From Chrysomallon squamiferum (Eukaryota > Mollusca > Gastropoda > Neomphalida > Peltospiridae), in NCBI GenBank assembly GCA_012295275.1, contig CM022674.1:5546436-5610435 (forward strand): DNA of 64,000 nucleotides, in the 5' to 3' direction. Below, one piece after another: positions 12,199-22,914 of this stretch. Position 1 is the stretch's first letter; each line of letters begins with the position of its first letter. A program made the translations under genes and the position numbers. The notes under the pieces were generated by a model. It searched no databases. It was not told the DNA's origin and was given only the letters and a program-made list of their open reading frames with translations.

Positions 12199-15100
12199 TA
12201 ACACAAACACACACATATTTATATATGTATATAAATATATAAACATATAAATATATAAACATATAAATATATATACATATATATGTATATATAAAATCTT
12301 TTAAAAGATTATATATATACACTCAGACACATGCAAACATTATGTACGAGTATTAAATTTCAAAGTAAAGTACATTTGTGCAGATGTTATTTTATCTTTC
12401 ATAGTATCAAGTGTGTTATTGACTCAAGCGGGGACTCAGTTTTTGCAAAGGACATCACATTGTTGCTGAAGCTGCTGGATATTGAGGTATATTTGCATCA
12501 CTATCATGTTTCGTTTAAACTTTTTCACAGTTTCAATTCAACAGACCACTGAAAGACACCAGTAAAAGATGAATAAAATGACTGCCGACTTGAAACCTGA
12601 GTGCACATAAATAAACAAAAATAGTTTGATGTTAAAGTTCAAAATACATGAACGTTGGGAGTATAACATAAATAAAGGGGTTTCGTTTTTTTAGCACAAT
12701 AATTATACAAGATTTTTATTTTGATAAAGATTAATAAATGTGTTTTATAGCTATGTTTATTTAATGAGAGGATATAAAAAAAATATTAAATATGGACAGA
12801 AGTTGTCATAGTAGAATTAGCATTTTGGTAGCAATTTTTTTTTTTTTTATTTTTATTTTTATTTTTATTAATTTTTTTTAATTTTTTATGTAGCATGGTG
12901 GGATAATAAGGTCACTTTCAAACTTCATTCAACCAGCCATGACTTTGAAATTTCTTAAATAGAAAAGAAATTTAAAATATTAAGATATAAAAATGTAATA
13001 TGTTCTTCTTTGTAAAAATAGGTTTTTTGACTTTGTTTTTCAAACATTCCAAGAAAATTGTCTTTTGTCTTGTGTGAAGTTTGATTTGAAATTATTTGTA
13101 TGTATATTTAGTTAAATTAATTTATTTATTTTAATTGTAATAAATATTTTCTTTAAAATAAATGTTTTCACTCATTCCATACTTTTAAGGATTTTTTATG
13201 TTGAATTCAGTTTTAATAAGCTGGTAAAAGATATTAAAATTATTTCAGAAAGTGAAAAAAAAATAAAAGACTACTGCTATTACTAACACCAACAACAACG
13301 ACAACAACAATAATAATACTAATAGTAAATTTTAAAATTGAAAAGCTGAAAAAAGATTGATAAAACAAACTCTCTCTAAAGCTTATGGAAGAATTTTTCT
13401 AACTTAATGTAAAATTTTAAAATAATTTCAGAAATATAAATGTTTGTTTTTCTTTCTTTTCTTTTTTCTTTTTCTCCTTTTTCTTTTTAATTTCTTTATT
13501 TTATTATTTATTTGTTTTCCACTTTATTTTTTCTTTCATGTTTTATTTTTTACTTTTTTTTGCTTTTTCTTTATTTAATTTAATTTAATTTTATCATGTT
13601 ACGTTTTATATCTTTTTCTCACTCTCATTTTCATTTTTTTTTCATTTCTTCTTTCTTTATTATGTCTTAAAAACTAAATTCCACTAGCAGTAATAACTAA
13701 AAGGCACAAACACAGAAATAAAAATACAATTTTTCAACATTATACATAAGAAAATTTATCCTTTGACATTATATCTGAGAGCTAAACAGTAAAATATATT
13801 TATTTACAGATTCACTTAATTGAAAGTTTCTTTATTATCTGCAGTCTCCTTCAGTAAAAATTACTTACTTTTATTTATCAAAATACAACAGCTGCAATGA
13901 ACAGTACAAATACACTTTTTTTTTTTGTAAAAAAAAACAATGGCTGGAGACCACCTATGTTGTGTTTACAAAGTTTTCAGTTTTTATGATAGGTAATGAA
14001 GTTATTGGCAGGATGATGTTTTGGAATTTTTCACATACCTCAGTGAAGATCAAATGAGAGTAGAATGCTTTTTTTTGGTACTGAATATTTTAACATACAT
14101 GAATGTAAAGAATGTTTTGGGTGTTTGTTTGTTTGGTTGTTTTTTTTTAATTTAATTTTATTTGTTCTTTTTTTTATTATTATTTATTTGTTTATTTATT
14201 TAGTTATTTTTTATTATATTTATTTACTTTTTGAAATTTATTTATTTGTAGGAACACTATAGTATCTAATATAATTATTGTCATCATCATCATCATCACT
14301 ACAATATTATTATCATTACTAATACTACTACTACAACTGCTACTACTACAACTACTACCACTACTACCGTTAGTACTATTACTAATACCATTAACACCAG
14401 TGTTTCTACTGCTGTTTCTACTTTTACTACTAATATAACTACTATTACTACTACTACTACTATTACTATTACTGCTATAACTATTTCTTTACCACTATTA
14501 CTTTGTCTACATACAGTACCAGTATACTACATAATTTATTTTCATTACTCACAGATCTGTGCAAAAACGTAACTTTTTCATTCTTCTTTTCTTTTCTTTT
14601 TTTTTCATTCTATTCTGACAGCATCCAGTGGGTCACTTCTTAGTGTCCATGTGTCTGTCACACCACAAACAGTTTGGAAGTGGAGTTAAAACACTGATAA
14701 CTATGACAGGACTTTTCATCAGTGCTGCTGTCAGTCTGAAAGAACAGGTAAGAACAGGAATGAGTGAGTAGATGAATGGACAGATGGATGGATGGATGGA
14801 TGGATGGATGATGAATGAAGACATGGGTTAAATAGAAATAAGTGGTTATTGTTAATTAAGCGCTGTAATAATAGCAGTAGTGATAGTGTGTTTGTGTGTG
14901 TGTGTATGTATTGTGTTTTGTGTGTATGTATGAATAGGTGTATATGTTTGTGTGTATGTATGAATAGGTGTATATGTATGTGTGTATGTGTGTGTGTATG
15001 TATGAACAGGTGTATATGTATGTGTGTAGGTATGTAAGTACATGTATGTAGGTGTGTCTGTGTTTTGTGTGTGTATATGTGTGTGAAAATGTGTTTGTCT

Positions 15101-17788
15101 GTGAGTGTTGTATATGCATGTGTGTCTTTCATCATCTTTATATAATTTTTAACTCTGTTTATATATGTTTTTAATTTGTTTTTGGTGTTTTCTTGTTAAA
15201 ATTTAATGCATATAAGCATCTAAACATTCACTGGACTTTATTTTGATATATATACCTATAATACTATATCTAAATCAAAGCTTGAACTTACACAGTTTTT
15301 ATTTCATTTATTTTTTTTTTCAGGGAATCCCTGTAACAGACATAATAACTTTAATGCAAAAAGCAGTTGAAGAGTGTGTGTGTTTGTGTGAACAGCTGAA
15401 AATATGTTTAGACTTCTCAGGAAACACATCCAGTGAACAAACACGTCATCCTACAGCAAAATGTGGCCCATTACAAATCTTACTGAATCAGAAACATGAA
15501 TCTCAGACAAAAGATTCTGTGTTAGATTATGCTTCAGAAAGCAACAGTTCAGACTGTCATTTTGCAGAGGGTGTTTTAGACCTCAGCTTTAGATTTAGCA
15601 GAAGATTTACAGATGATGGAAAAAGGTTTCTTGACACAAAAAAAGTTGAAGCAGTCAGTAATGAGTGTGAAGATTCTGGGAGACAAATTTTTGATGATTT
15701 GATAGACAGTGAAGTTTGTTTGCCTGAGCAACTGCTTCATGAAGTTCATGACCAGTTAGATCATGTCCTCGATGACAGAGTTCATGAAAGCATATTTCAT
15801 GACAGAAGTATTCATGATACTTTATTTCACAACAGTTCAGATCAGATGAGTTCAAAAAATAAATCTTCATTATTTCAAAACAATATGCTGACACAGAAAA
15901 GATCTCAAAAAGCATCAGACATTGATGATGATGATGATGATGATGATGATGTTTCCTGGTATTTTGAAGATATATCTGCAGCAGATTCTGACAGTGGACT
16001 TGGAAAAATCCAAGATTATCAAAAAATATCTAGCTCAAATAGCCCACAAGATTTGGATTTCGTAATTCCAAGTTTGCATGATGCTAAACAGTATGATTCA
16101 GATTTTGAAGAATGTTTTGAAGATGTTGATTCAATATCTAAAGATACTTCTGAAAATGAAGAACTGAAAAATCTAGAACAAAAATATCACAACAGTAATT
16201 GGTTGGAATCTGAGCAACCAAAATATCAGTCAGAGAACTTACAGAAAGATGACTGGTTGAAATCTAATCAATCAAATGATGAGTTAAAAGGAATCAGCAG
16301 TGATTGGACAGAAACTAACCAATCAGAAGCTGACAGTAGTGATTGGTCAAACAGAAATCAGTCACAGTCTGATCACAAAACTCAGTCTTCAGTAAATGAT
16401 AATTGTAATTGTTTACAGAAGCTGAATAATATGTTGAATAATTTTAATTCCAAAGGTTTCTCTCAGGATTCCAAGAAAGTAAAAAACTGCAGCAGATATT
16501 TCAAGACAGTTGTCTCTTCAGTAGAATGCATGAACTTTGACAAGTCACTGAATACAAGTATCCAGAATAATGAGTCAAAAACAACAACATATAAAGATGA
16601 AAAAAGTCAAAGACTTTTGTTAATAGCTCAACAAGAAAAGAAGCACAAGAAATTTCAGACCCTGTTGCTGTTGAAGACCCATTCTATACCTCATCTGCTA
16701 ATATAGTTTCTTCTGCTTCAGTCACAGAGCCATCACTGATACAGAATGAAACTCAATCCTTGAATACTTTTTTACAATCTCAGATAAATACACTACCAAA
16801 TCCAAAAGTGTCAGAGAAAGACTTAAAATGTTTCTCAATTCCTGAAAAAATAAAACTTAGAGATGCAGCTGAAAGTTCTGACAAAAGAAAGACAGAAGAT
16901 TCAGATTATGAAATGACAAAATTGAGAGAGATGATGAGTGACATCTTTAAAGAAACAAAATTTCGATACTCAGACATTCAGGATTTTGGAGAAATCAAAC
17001 TGACAGAGACAGACATTGAAAACTTTAAAGAAACAAAGTCGAGCACTACAGAAACTAAACTGATGTCAGTGCTGAATTCACTGCAATCTGGTACCAAACC
17101 AAAAAAATCTAGAATTTCGAACTGTTTATCTCAAAGTCGACATTTCAGAAATTTTGGTGACAGCAGATATTTTGGAAGTCAGGATGGTGACAGGATGCAG
17201 GGTGAGTGTTCTAATGTTTCTGGCTCAGATTTTCAGTCTCTATCATCAGTCTCCAGATCTCCAGAAGCTTTAAGAGTATCAGAAAAAATTACTGTTTGTA
17301 ATAGTAATAATATTAAATCATTCAAGAACTTGACTGATTCAGAGAAAAATTGTAAACTTATTAGAGAAAATTTAAGAGATGATGACATGACAGCTGTTTG
17401 TGCTGGAACAGAAAGAGATAAAAAGAACATGCATTTTTTCTCAGATGTTTCTAGTAATGTACTGGAAAGCTGCAAAAGGGTTAACGTGACAGTGGACGAA
17501 GCAGCTGAAGGGTTAAGTCATGGTTTAAATGGAATGATGAAGTTTGTCTTGAATGCCTACAGAAATCAGCAGAAAACAGGAAAAACTCAAAAGTAAGTAA
17601 CTAGTGTACTCTAAAGAATTTCTTAGCAAAAATTAAAATGGTACTTTATTTCTTGTTATTTATTTAATATCAATTCTTTTTGTTATTATTCTCATCATTA
17701 TTATCTCTTTCTCTCTCCTCTTCCTCCCTCGCTATCTCTCTCTCTTTTCATTCTAACCCTCCCTCCTTTTCCTCTTCTCTTCCACTAT

Positions 17789-17885
<97 letters not shown>

Positions 17886-19228
17886 TCAACTATCTATCTG
17901 GCTACCTATTATATATAACTTATGTAACAATATCACTGTTTTGAGCAAAGCTAAGAGAAAGTTTTAATATCATTACACATTTACATCATTCATTTTACAA
18001 ACCACCGATTATAAATAATCTTTCTTTCCTCTCTGAAATATCAGAAATCGTCTAAATCTGAAGCTAGTTCACAGCTGTGTGGTTGAGGGCAGAAATTCTC
18101 AACATTCTCAGCTTGTTGATGGGTTGATTCTCAGTGTAGACTGGGATCAGTTTGACTGCATCAAGAGAAAATGTGAAACTGCTGTAAACATCCTTGTAAG
18201 TTTTATAACAGCCGCATGTGTGATTTTTTGTTGTTGTTGTTGTTTTGTTTATTTATTGTAGAAGTAGTCTGTAAGTCTGTGTGTGTGAGTTTGAATGTCT
18301 CTATTCATGCGTTTATGAGATGTCATGTGGGTGTTCACTATTTTAATTGTATTTTTGTTGTTTAATTTATTTTCTTATTTTTTTAAGGCTTTCTAAATGT
18401 GTGATTGTTGAATGTCTGTGTGTTGCCTGTAGGATTTTTGGATGTTCATTTATTTTTGTTCATTTATTTCTTGATTTGTTATTTTATTCTTATGGCTGAC
18501 TATTAGTGCATATATGAGAATGTGCATGTGTATATGTTAATCACATGTGTATGCTTGTGTAACCATGTGCATATGAAATATTTTTGTGTTTTTCATCACT
18601 GCATGATTGTGAGTATGTGTCTTGTGTTTTGTTTGTTATTTTAAATTAAGTAAATTGTATCCTTATATTAAATTTATTAAATGTCACAGTAGATAAAAAA
18701 TTAAATAAATGTTCTAGATTAAACATACTGAATTACAGTTGCCATTAGATTATTATCACCCTATTCATTTATACCAATTAAATGTATATAATATTTTCTA
18801 ATGTACTGATTCAAATTTTGCAGTTGGTGAATGGAGATGTCAGTTTCACTTTTCGACACACTGGATATAAAGCAGCAGCAAAGGTTTCCACTGTTCTGAA
18901 TTCAGCGTCTTTATATCGAAACAGTCCTGAAGATGAATTTATCTCTGAATGTCTCTCAGTGCTCAAAAAGGTTGTTTGTGGATTATAAACTAAAACAAAT
19001 CCTTACATGGCAAAAAATAAATAAATAAATAAATAAATAAATTTTTTTTTATTGTTTTCAGACATCTTTGTGGACAGATTACAAACTTTCTAAACGGTTT
19101 AGTTGTGGGCAAAAAAACTTAAGTAAAACTTAAGTAACATATATATAACTATATATTCAATGATTTATAGAGCAACAAAAATTTGGTAAAACTTTTCATG
19201 TAATGATTTGTTTGTGTGAATGTTTGTC

Positions 19229-19267
<39 letters not shown>

Positions 19268-19760
19268 ATGTGTGTGTCTGTGGATATATAGATAGATAAA
19301 TAGATAGCCAGACAGACAGACAGATACACACACAAACACACAAATATATATATATCCTGCAGTCTCTGTATGTAGTGGTATGATAGGATGTATTAGATAA
19401 ATATTTTATATTTGAGAACACTGAGTAAAAATATAGTTTTTTAAGTTCATTAGCTACATATTTTATATTTTTTAATTTTTCTTCATTTAGCTTGAACTTG
19501 ATGTCATTCTGGTCCATGGCAGAGTGGACTCAAGTTAAACAAGCCATGTTGTCATGTGACGTGGTTGTCATGGAGACAGTGGATTATCGAGCTCTTGAGA
19601 TTCTTCAGGTTTCTAATCATACAAACTGTGTCACCTACCTTAACGAAGCTACACAGGTAGATACAAACCTTGATAACAGCAGGATTTCATAGATGTGTAG
19701 ATATATAGATTATAAAGATACCACCACCAACCGACCAACAAATATGTTCACATACATGTA

Positions 19761-19802
<42 letters not shown>

Positions 19803-20881
19803 GTGTCTGTGTGTACATTTTATATATATATGTACATCTACATCTATATATCTATAAAATCCTGCTGTTATTTATCTGTACAGATTGATAGATATACATC
19901 TGTAAATATATAAATATACATAGACCTGTATAAATTAGCTACAGTTTAGATTATAACAGTCTTTTTCTGTTCAAGAAGAATTTCCTAATAATGTCTGAGG
20001 TCATGTTCATCACAGAGTTAAAATTTAATAATAATGTTTTTTCTAATGTTGTGACATATCTTGAATATCATTTCGGTTGTTCAAGGTACAAATAAAGTGA
20101 GAACATAAATCATAAAAGTGTAATCACTAAATTAAAATTTAAATATTATTTCAGACACACATATGTACAGACATGTTTATTGATATTTTCAAAATGGACT
20201 GGATGGACACAGTTTACACTCAGAATCAGCCATGTTTAGTTTCTGTCAAAGATTCACAACAAATGGTTCAGGTATTTTCTGTGATTTTTTTCTTCTTTTT
20301 TTTCTGATATTTTTTTTTTTTTTATTTTTTTTGTTTTTTGGTTTGTTTATTTATTATTATTGGGTTTTTTTTACTTATTTTTATGTATTTATTAATTTTT
20401 TTATATTTAGTATTATTATTTTTACTATTTGTTTTTTTAGCCTTTAAAAGATTATCAAAATTGTTACGCTAACAGGTCTTTTTATATTTCTACTTAGGAA
20501 ATAAAATTTCATTAAAATTTTGTATCATTATTGCTACTGTTCTTATATTTTTTAATGTTATATTATTATTTTTTATTTTTATTTTTATTTTTATTTTTAT
20601 TTTCATCTGTTCAGACATTTGTATCTTGTCACCCAAGTAAACAGGCTGCAGAAATTCATGAACAGGAATTCTGGCAATGTGCCAACAGACTTTCTAATGC
20701 ATTACAAGACAAGAGAGTTCTTCCTGGAGGGGGGACAACTGAACACTCCTGTTCACTTCATCTCTTTAGACTAAGTATGTCAGTGTATTTGATGCAGTCT
20801 TGTTATTGTAATATGCTTCTTTTTTCTAGTGTGATTATTATTTTGTTTTTTCACTTCTTTTTCTTATTTTTCAGACCGTTT

Positions 20882-20942
<61 letters not shown>

Positions 20943-21610
20943 GATTATTATTATTATTGTCATCATAATTGTTATTTTAGACAGCATTAGAAATTAGTAA
21001 ATAGTATTGTTAACTGTATACAAATGCATATATATTCAAATAATAATAAATAATAAATACATACTATCATAGAGAATTCTATAAAAATGCATTTAGATAC
21101 CTCATTATAGCAAACACATATACACACACAGGCACCAAAACACACCAACAACACACAAAAAAATAAAAACTTAGAAAAAAAAGACACCAAAAAGTAAAAA
21201 CAAGAAAAAAGACACACATGCACACAATAACACACACACAGTAAACTTGTATTTTTCTAATATTATTTTTTTTTCCAGATGAAACCCCTTCTACATCCAG
21301 ACAAGAAAATATTTTCTACAAAACGGTGTGCGAGACATTATCAGAATCCTTCTTGAAATTTTATCAAACTGTACAGCAGAATTGTGGAGCCGATCAGAAC
21401 AAACCTAAATCCACAGAAACAGGTCCTGAAAATCCTCACGTTTCTTGTACAAACTCTTTAAGTCCAGAGATTTTTGACAACTGTAAATCAAAAATGGCCG
21501 CCTGGCAAACAGCTCTGGATGTGGTTTCTGTGATAATGAGAACTGATTCGTTTGTTGTTACCGGATTTGCACAGTCTGATGTAGTTTATACAGATACTCT
21601 CTTATTTTAA
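10778..21610 (+). CDS. BBS12: BBS12-like group II chaperonin-related protein, 11 exons (two frame breaks)
   Basis: Exons: 10778-10829, 11542-11578, 12405-12486, 14622-14747, 15324-17592, 18045-18195, 18824-18970, 19491-19656, 20155-20271, 20615-20774, 21279-21610. All introns are GT-AG and every junction phase agrees. The model gives about 1,212 residues after allowing for the two breaks; human BBS12 has 710. Similarity to human BBS12 (recalled, not searched) runs from end to end: an N-terminal VIDSSGDSVFAK block, HPVGHFLVSM, GIPVTDIITLMQ, AEGLSHG, NGDVSFTFRHTGY, VILVHGRV, FWQCANRLSNALQDKRV followed by LPGGG, and a C-terminal AWQTALDVV / VVTG block. In other animals BBS12 acts with MKKS and BBS10 to help CCT assemble the BBSome at the ciliary base. 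BBS10 was considered but fits worse. Homology in exons 5 and 8 continues in a different frame partway through, so this is either a gene with indel errors or a decaying copy. The first two exons rest mainly on phase and position. Confidence 0.88.
11542..11578 (+). CDS. BBS12: BBS12 exon 2
   Basis: A 37-bp exon reading ASLVKPMIANND, with a tttcag acceptor and an exact gtaag donor. It splits a Cys codon (TG|T) with exon 3. Phase in and out both fit, and its position corresponds to the poorly conserved N-terminal strand of BBS12. Confidence 0.65.
11969..12290. repeat. TTTA, CA and AT microsatellites in BBS12 intron 2
   Basis: (TTTA)n at 11,969-12,013, CA-rich at 12,050-12,110 and AT-rich at 12,170-12,300. 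They immediately precede exon 3. Confidence 0.9.
12405..12486 (+). CDS. BBS12: BBS12 exon 3
   Basis: Reads IKCVIDSSGDSVFAKDITLL and on through LKLLDIE. This corresponds to the human block around SSKFIIDEE and VRLLESLDL, which is the equatorial domain start in chaperonins. The acceptor is ctttcatag and the donor gtatat; it ends in phase 0. Confidence 0.85.
12487..14621 (+). other. BBS12 intron 3, low-complexity
   Basis: A 2.1-kb intron. It is AT-rich, with a polypyrimidine stretch at 13,440-13,660, a T-rich region near 14,130-14,250 and a degraded trinucleotide tract (ATC/ACT type) at 14,280-14,510. I see no coding signal or element boundary. Confidence 0.7.
14622..14747 (+). CDS. BBS12: BBS12 exon 4 (nucleotide-site region)
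   Basis: Forty-two codons, HPVGHFLVSMCLSHHKQF then GSGVKTLITMTGLF, with a gtaag donor. GSGVKT sits where active chaperonins carry the ATP-binding GDGTT motif, so canonical ATP hydrolysis is doubtful, as in vertebrate BBS12. Confidence 0.9.
15324..17592 (+). CDS. BBS12: BBS12 exon 5, giant exon with acidic Ser-rich insertion and frame break
   Basis: About 756 codons. The conserved start is GIPVTDIITLMQKAVEEC and the conserved end is AAEGLSHGLNGMMKFVLNAY. Between them lies a segment of roughly 700 residues rich in Ser, Asp, Glu, Asn and Gln. It includes a run of nine Asp codons (15924-15950), a His-Asp repeat region near 15,730-15,840 and a W-containing degenerate repeat near 16,195-16,375. 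The frame entered from exon 4 stops at 16704-16706. The frame that leads to the conserved end is open only from 16601. A shift equal to one missing base (or two extra) is therefore needed between 16,601 and 16,703. Confidence 0.85.
17680..17883. repeat. long polypyrimidine (TC)n in BBS12 intron 5
   Basis: A 200-bp pyrimidine-rich stretch, ending in nearly pure TC units at 17,790-17,882. Confidence 0.95.
18045..18195 (+). CDS. BBS12: BBS12 exon 6
   Basis: Reads NRLNLKLVHSCVVEGRNS and on to a conserved-looking LVDGLILSVDW segment. The acceptor atatcag completes a Lys codon split with exon 5, and the donor gtaag is phase 0. In the chaperonin fold this falls in the region leading into the apical domain. 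Confidence 0.88.
18824..18970 (+). CDS. BBS12: BBS12 exon 7
   Basis: Forty-nine codons, LVNGDVSFTFRHTGYKAAAK followed by VSTVLNS. This is the best BBS12-specific block: human has an EGD...YRHLGF...KTVLDS pattern at the same place. The acceptor is ttttgcag. The donor gttgtt is weak but in phase. Confidence 0.92.
19220..19345. repeat. GT and GATA/CAGA repeats in BBS12 intron 7
   Basis: (GT)n at about 19,236-19,265 followed by GATA, CAGA and CA units. A similar GT tract sits in intron 8 at 19,764-19,801. Confidence 0.9.
19491..19656 (+). CDS. BBS12: BBS12 exon 8 with frame break
   Basis: The first 13 codons (LELDVILVHGRVD) match the human VNLVLVQGNVS segment. That frame then reaches TAA at 19536-19538. 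The rest of the exon (VKQAMLSCDVVVMETVDY and on to YLNEATQ) matches human in the +1 frame, and only that frame joins exon 9. One extra base near 19,528-19,535 explains the break. Confidence 0.85.
20155..20271 (+). CDS. BBS12: BBS12 exon 9
   Basis: Thirty-nine codons with phase 0 at both ends, reading THICTDMFIDIFKMDWMDTV and on to SVKDSQQMVQ. It aligns with the human stretch after VNEDCVGNG. The acceptor is atttcag and the donor gtattt. Confidence 0.87.
20615..20774 (+). CDS. BBS12: BBS12 exon 10
   Basis: Contains EFWQCANRLSNALQDKRVLP and then a GGG motif with TEHSCSLHL. Human BBS12 has [20 protein letters not shown] with GGG at the same place. The acceptor is tgttcag and the donor gtatgt, ending in phase 1. 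Confidence 0.92.
20886..20958. repeat. (ATT)n microsatellite in BBS12 intron 10
   Basis: About 24 ATT units. Its left flank does not match the ATT-tailed dispersed repeat. Confidence 0.95.
21279..21610 (+). CDS. BBS12: BBS12 exon 11 (stop codon)
   Basis: The terminal exon reads NETPSTSRQENIFYKTVCET and, near the end, KMAAWQTALDVVSVIMRTD and VVTGFAQSD. Human BBS12 ends with KIEAWRRALDL and IITG in the same order. The stop is TAA at 21608-21610. Confidence 0.92.
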
Positions 21611-22532
21611 ATTAACTGTTAAATTTTAAATTAAATATTTCTGAGTTCTTATTATGTGCTTATTCCATTTTTGATTGACACAGATATTTTTTTTTATTGT
21701 TTTTTCCATTGAGTCCATATCTTTTTCTGTCATTCTCTCTGTTTCTTTCACTTTTTCCTTGTCTCTCTATCTCTATATATCCCTCTCTTTTTCCATTTCT
21801 CATAAGAAAAGCATACTCACACACACAACAGACAAAACTAAACAAAAGGATTATTTAAATATACTCCCATTATATTTTCAACAAATTGTTCATTTCTTAA
21901 ATACATTATGTGGATATAAAAATCTATGAAGTCCTTCTATTGATCTTCTTGTTGACAAAACAATATGAAATTGTTCCATTGTTTGGAAGACATTTGTCAT
22001 TCATTAAAATGTGCAAATTTAACCAGTGCTGCCACTGTGGGGATATCAAATACTTGGATATGTTTTCCTTTTCACAGGAAGATATCCCTAAAAGACTCCT
22101 TGCTGCTAATAGGTATGAAAAGCAAACAATATGGCAGAACTGTTTTATTCTAACAGTTTTCTCCAAATATTTACCTGTTGTTCAATTTTTAACATATCAA
22201 AAACAACCAAATATGTAAAGATGCCCTCAATCCAACATTCATTTGTTTTTTTTTCTTTTTTTCCCTCATATTTATAATTTCCTATTCTTTGCACATACAT
22301 GAACATAACTAAGAATTTTTGAAAGCAGATTTTGAAAACAGTTGATCTTCTACAACTTACATTTTTCATTTGTAATTTATTTAATATTTCCATAAATGCC
22401 AGATTATTTTTCTTTTCCTTTTTAAATTGTTGTGTGTGTGTTATTGTCTGAGGAGTTGCATGATGTAGCCGATAATATTGCAGCATTAGACTTCCTTTCC
22501 CTCTCCCTCTTTCTCTACCTCCCTTTTTCATT

Positions 22533-22534
<2 letters not shown>

Positions 22535-22606
<72 letters not shown>

Positions 22607-22608
22607 CA
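22535..22608. repeat. (CA)n microsatellite
   Basis: CA units with two small interruptions, between BBS12 and rootletin. Confidence 0.95.
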
Positions 22609-22618
22609 AAATCATATG

Positions 22619-22624
22619 AATAAA
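22619..22624 (+). terminator. candidate polyadenylation signal, BBS12 side
   Basis: An AATAAA hexamer on the plus strand about 1 kb past the BBS12 stop. Such hexamers are common in AT-rich DNA, so this is only a candidate. A second AATAAA near 22,871 is an alternative. Confidence 0.3.
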
Positions 22625-22829
22625 GGTTTGTATCCACAAATCAGTACTAAATGTTTCTTCCTATTTGTTAATTTCATAATGCAGGCACAGATCAAACATT
22701 TTTTTAAATTATTATTATTTAGGCTTCACATGAGAGTTCAAGACTGAATTTAGCTATGCATCATAGCATTTTTCTCATCTTTTTTTTTACCCATAATGAA
22801 ATAATCTTTTTCAGAATTAATTTCATATG

Positions 22830-22865
<36 letters not shown>

Positions 22866-22908
22866 ATGAAAAATAAATCAAACCAAGCATTAAAAAGAAA
22901 CTGCACAC

Positions 22909-22914
22909 TTTATT
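22909..22914 (-). terminator. candidate polyadenylation signal, rootletin side
   Basis: AATAAA on the minus strand, followed within a few bases by a GTG-type context. It would give rootletin a 3' UTR of about 3.4 kb, ending about 290 bp from the BBS12-side candidate. Other minus-strand AATAAA hexamers lie closer to the stop codon. Confidence 0.25.

Larger units (their letters stand above)
21611..22624 (+). other. probable BBS12 3' UTR and end region
   Basis: Begins at the BBS12 stop codon. It holds a variant ATTAAA about 20 bases after the stop and a canonical AATAAA at 22619-22624, after a CA repeat (22,535-22,608). Which signal is used cannot be told from sequence. Confidence 0.4.

Noticed and set aside
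16606-16658. 53-base micro-intron that would repair exon 5
   Set aside because: The donor gtcaaag is poor and the length is far below the other introns here. Kept only as an alternative explanation.
10778-21610. Assignment to BBS10 instead of BBS12
   Set aside because: The GSGVKT motif and HPVGH segment recall BBS10, but the NGD...RHTGY, FW.CA.RL...GGG and AWQTALD blocks match BBS12 in order and spacing.
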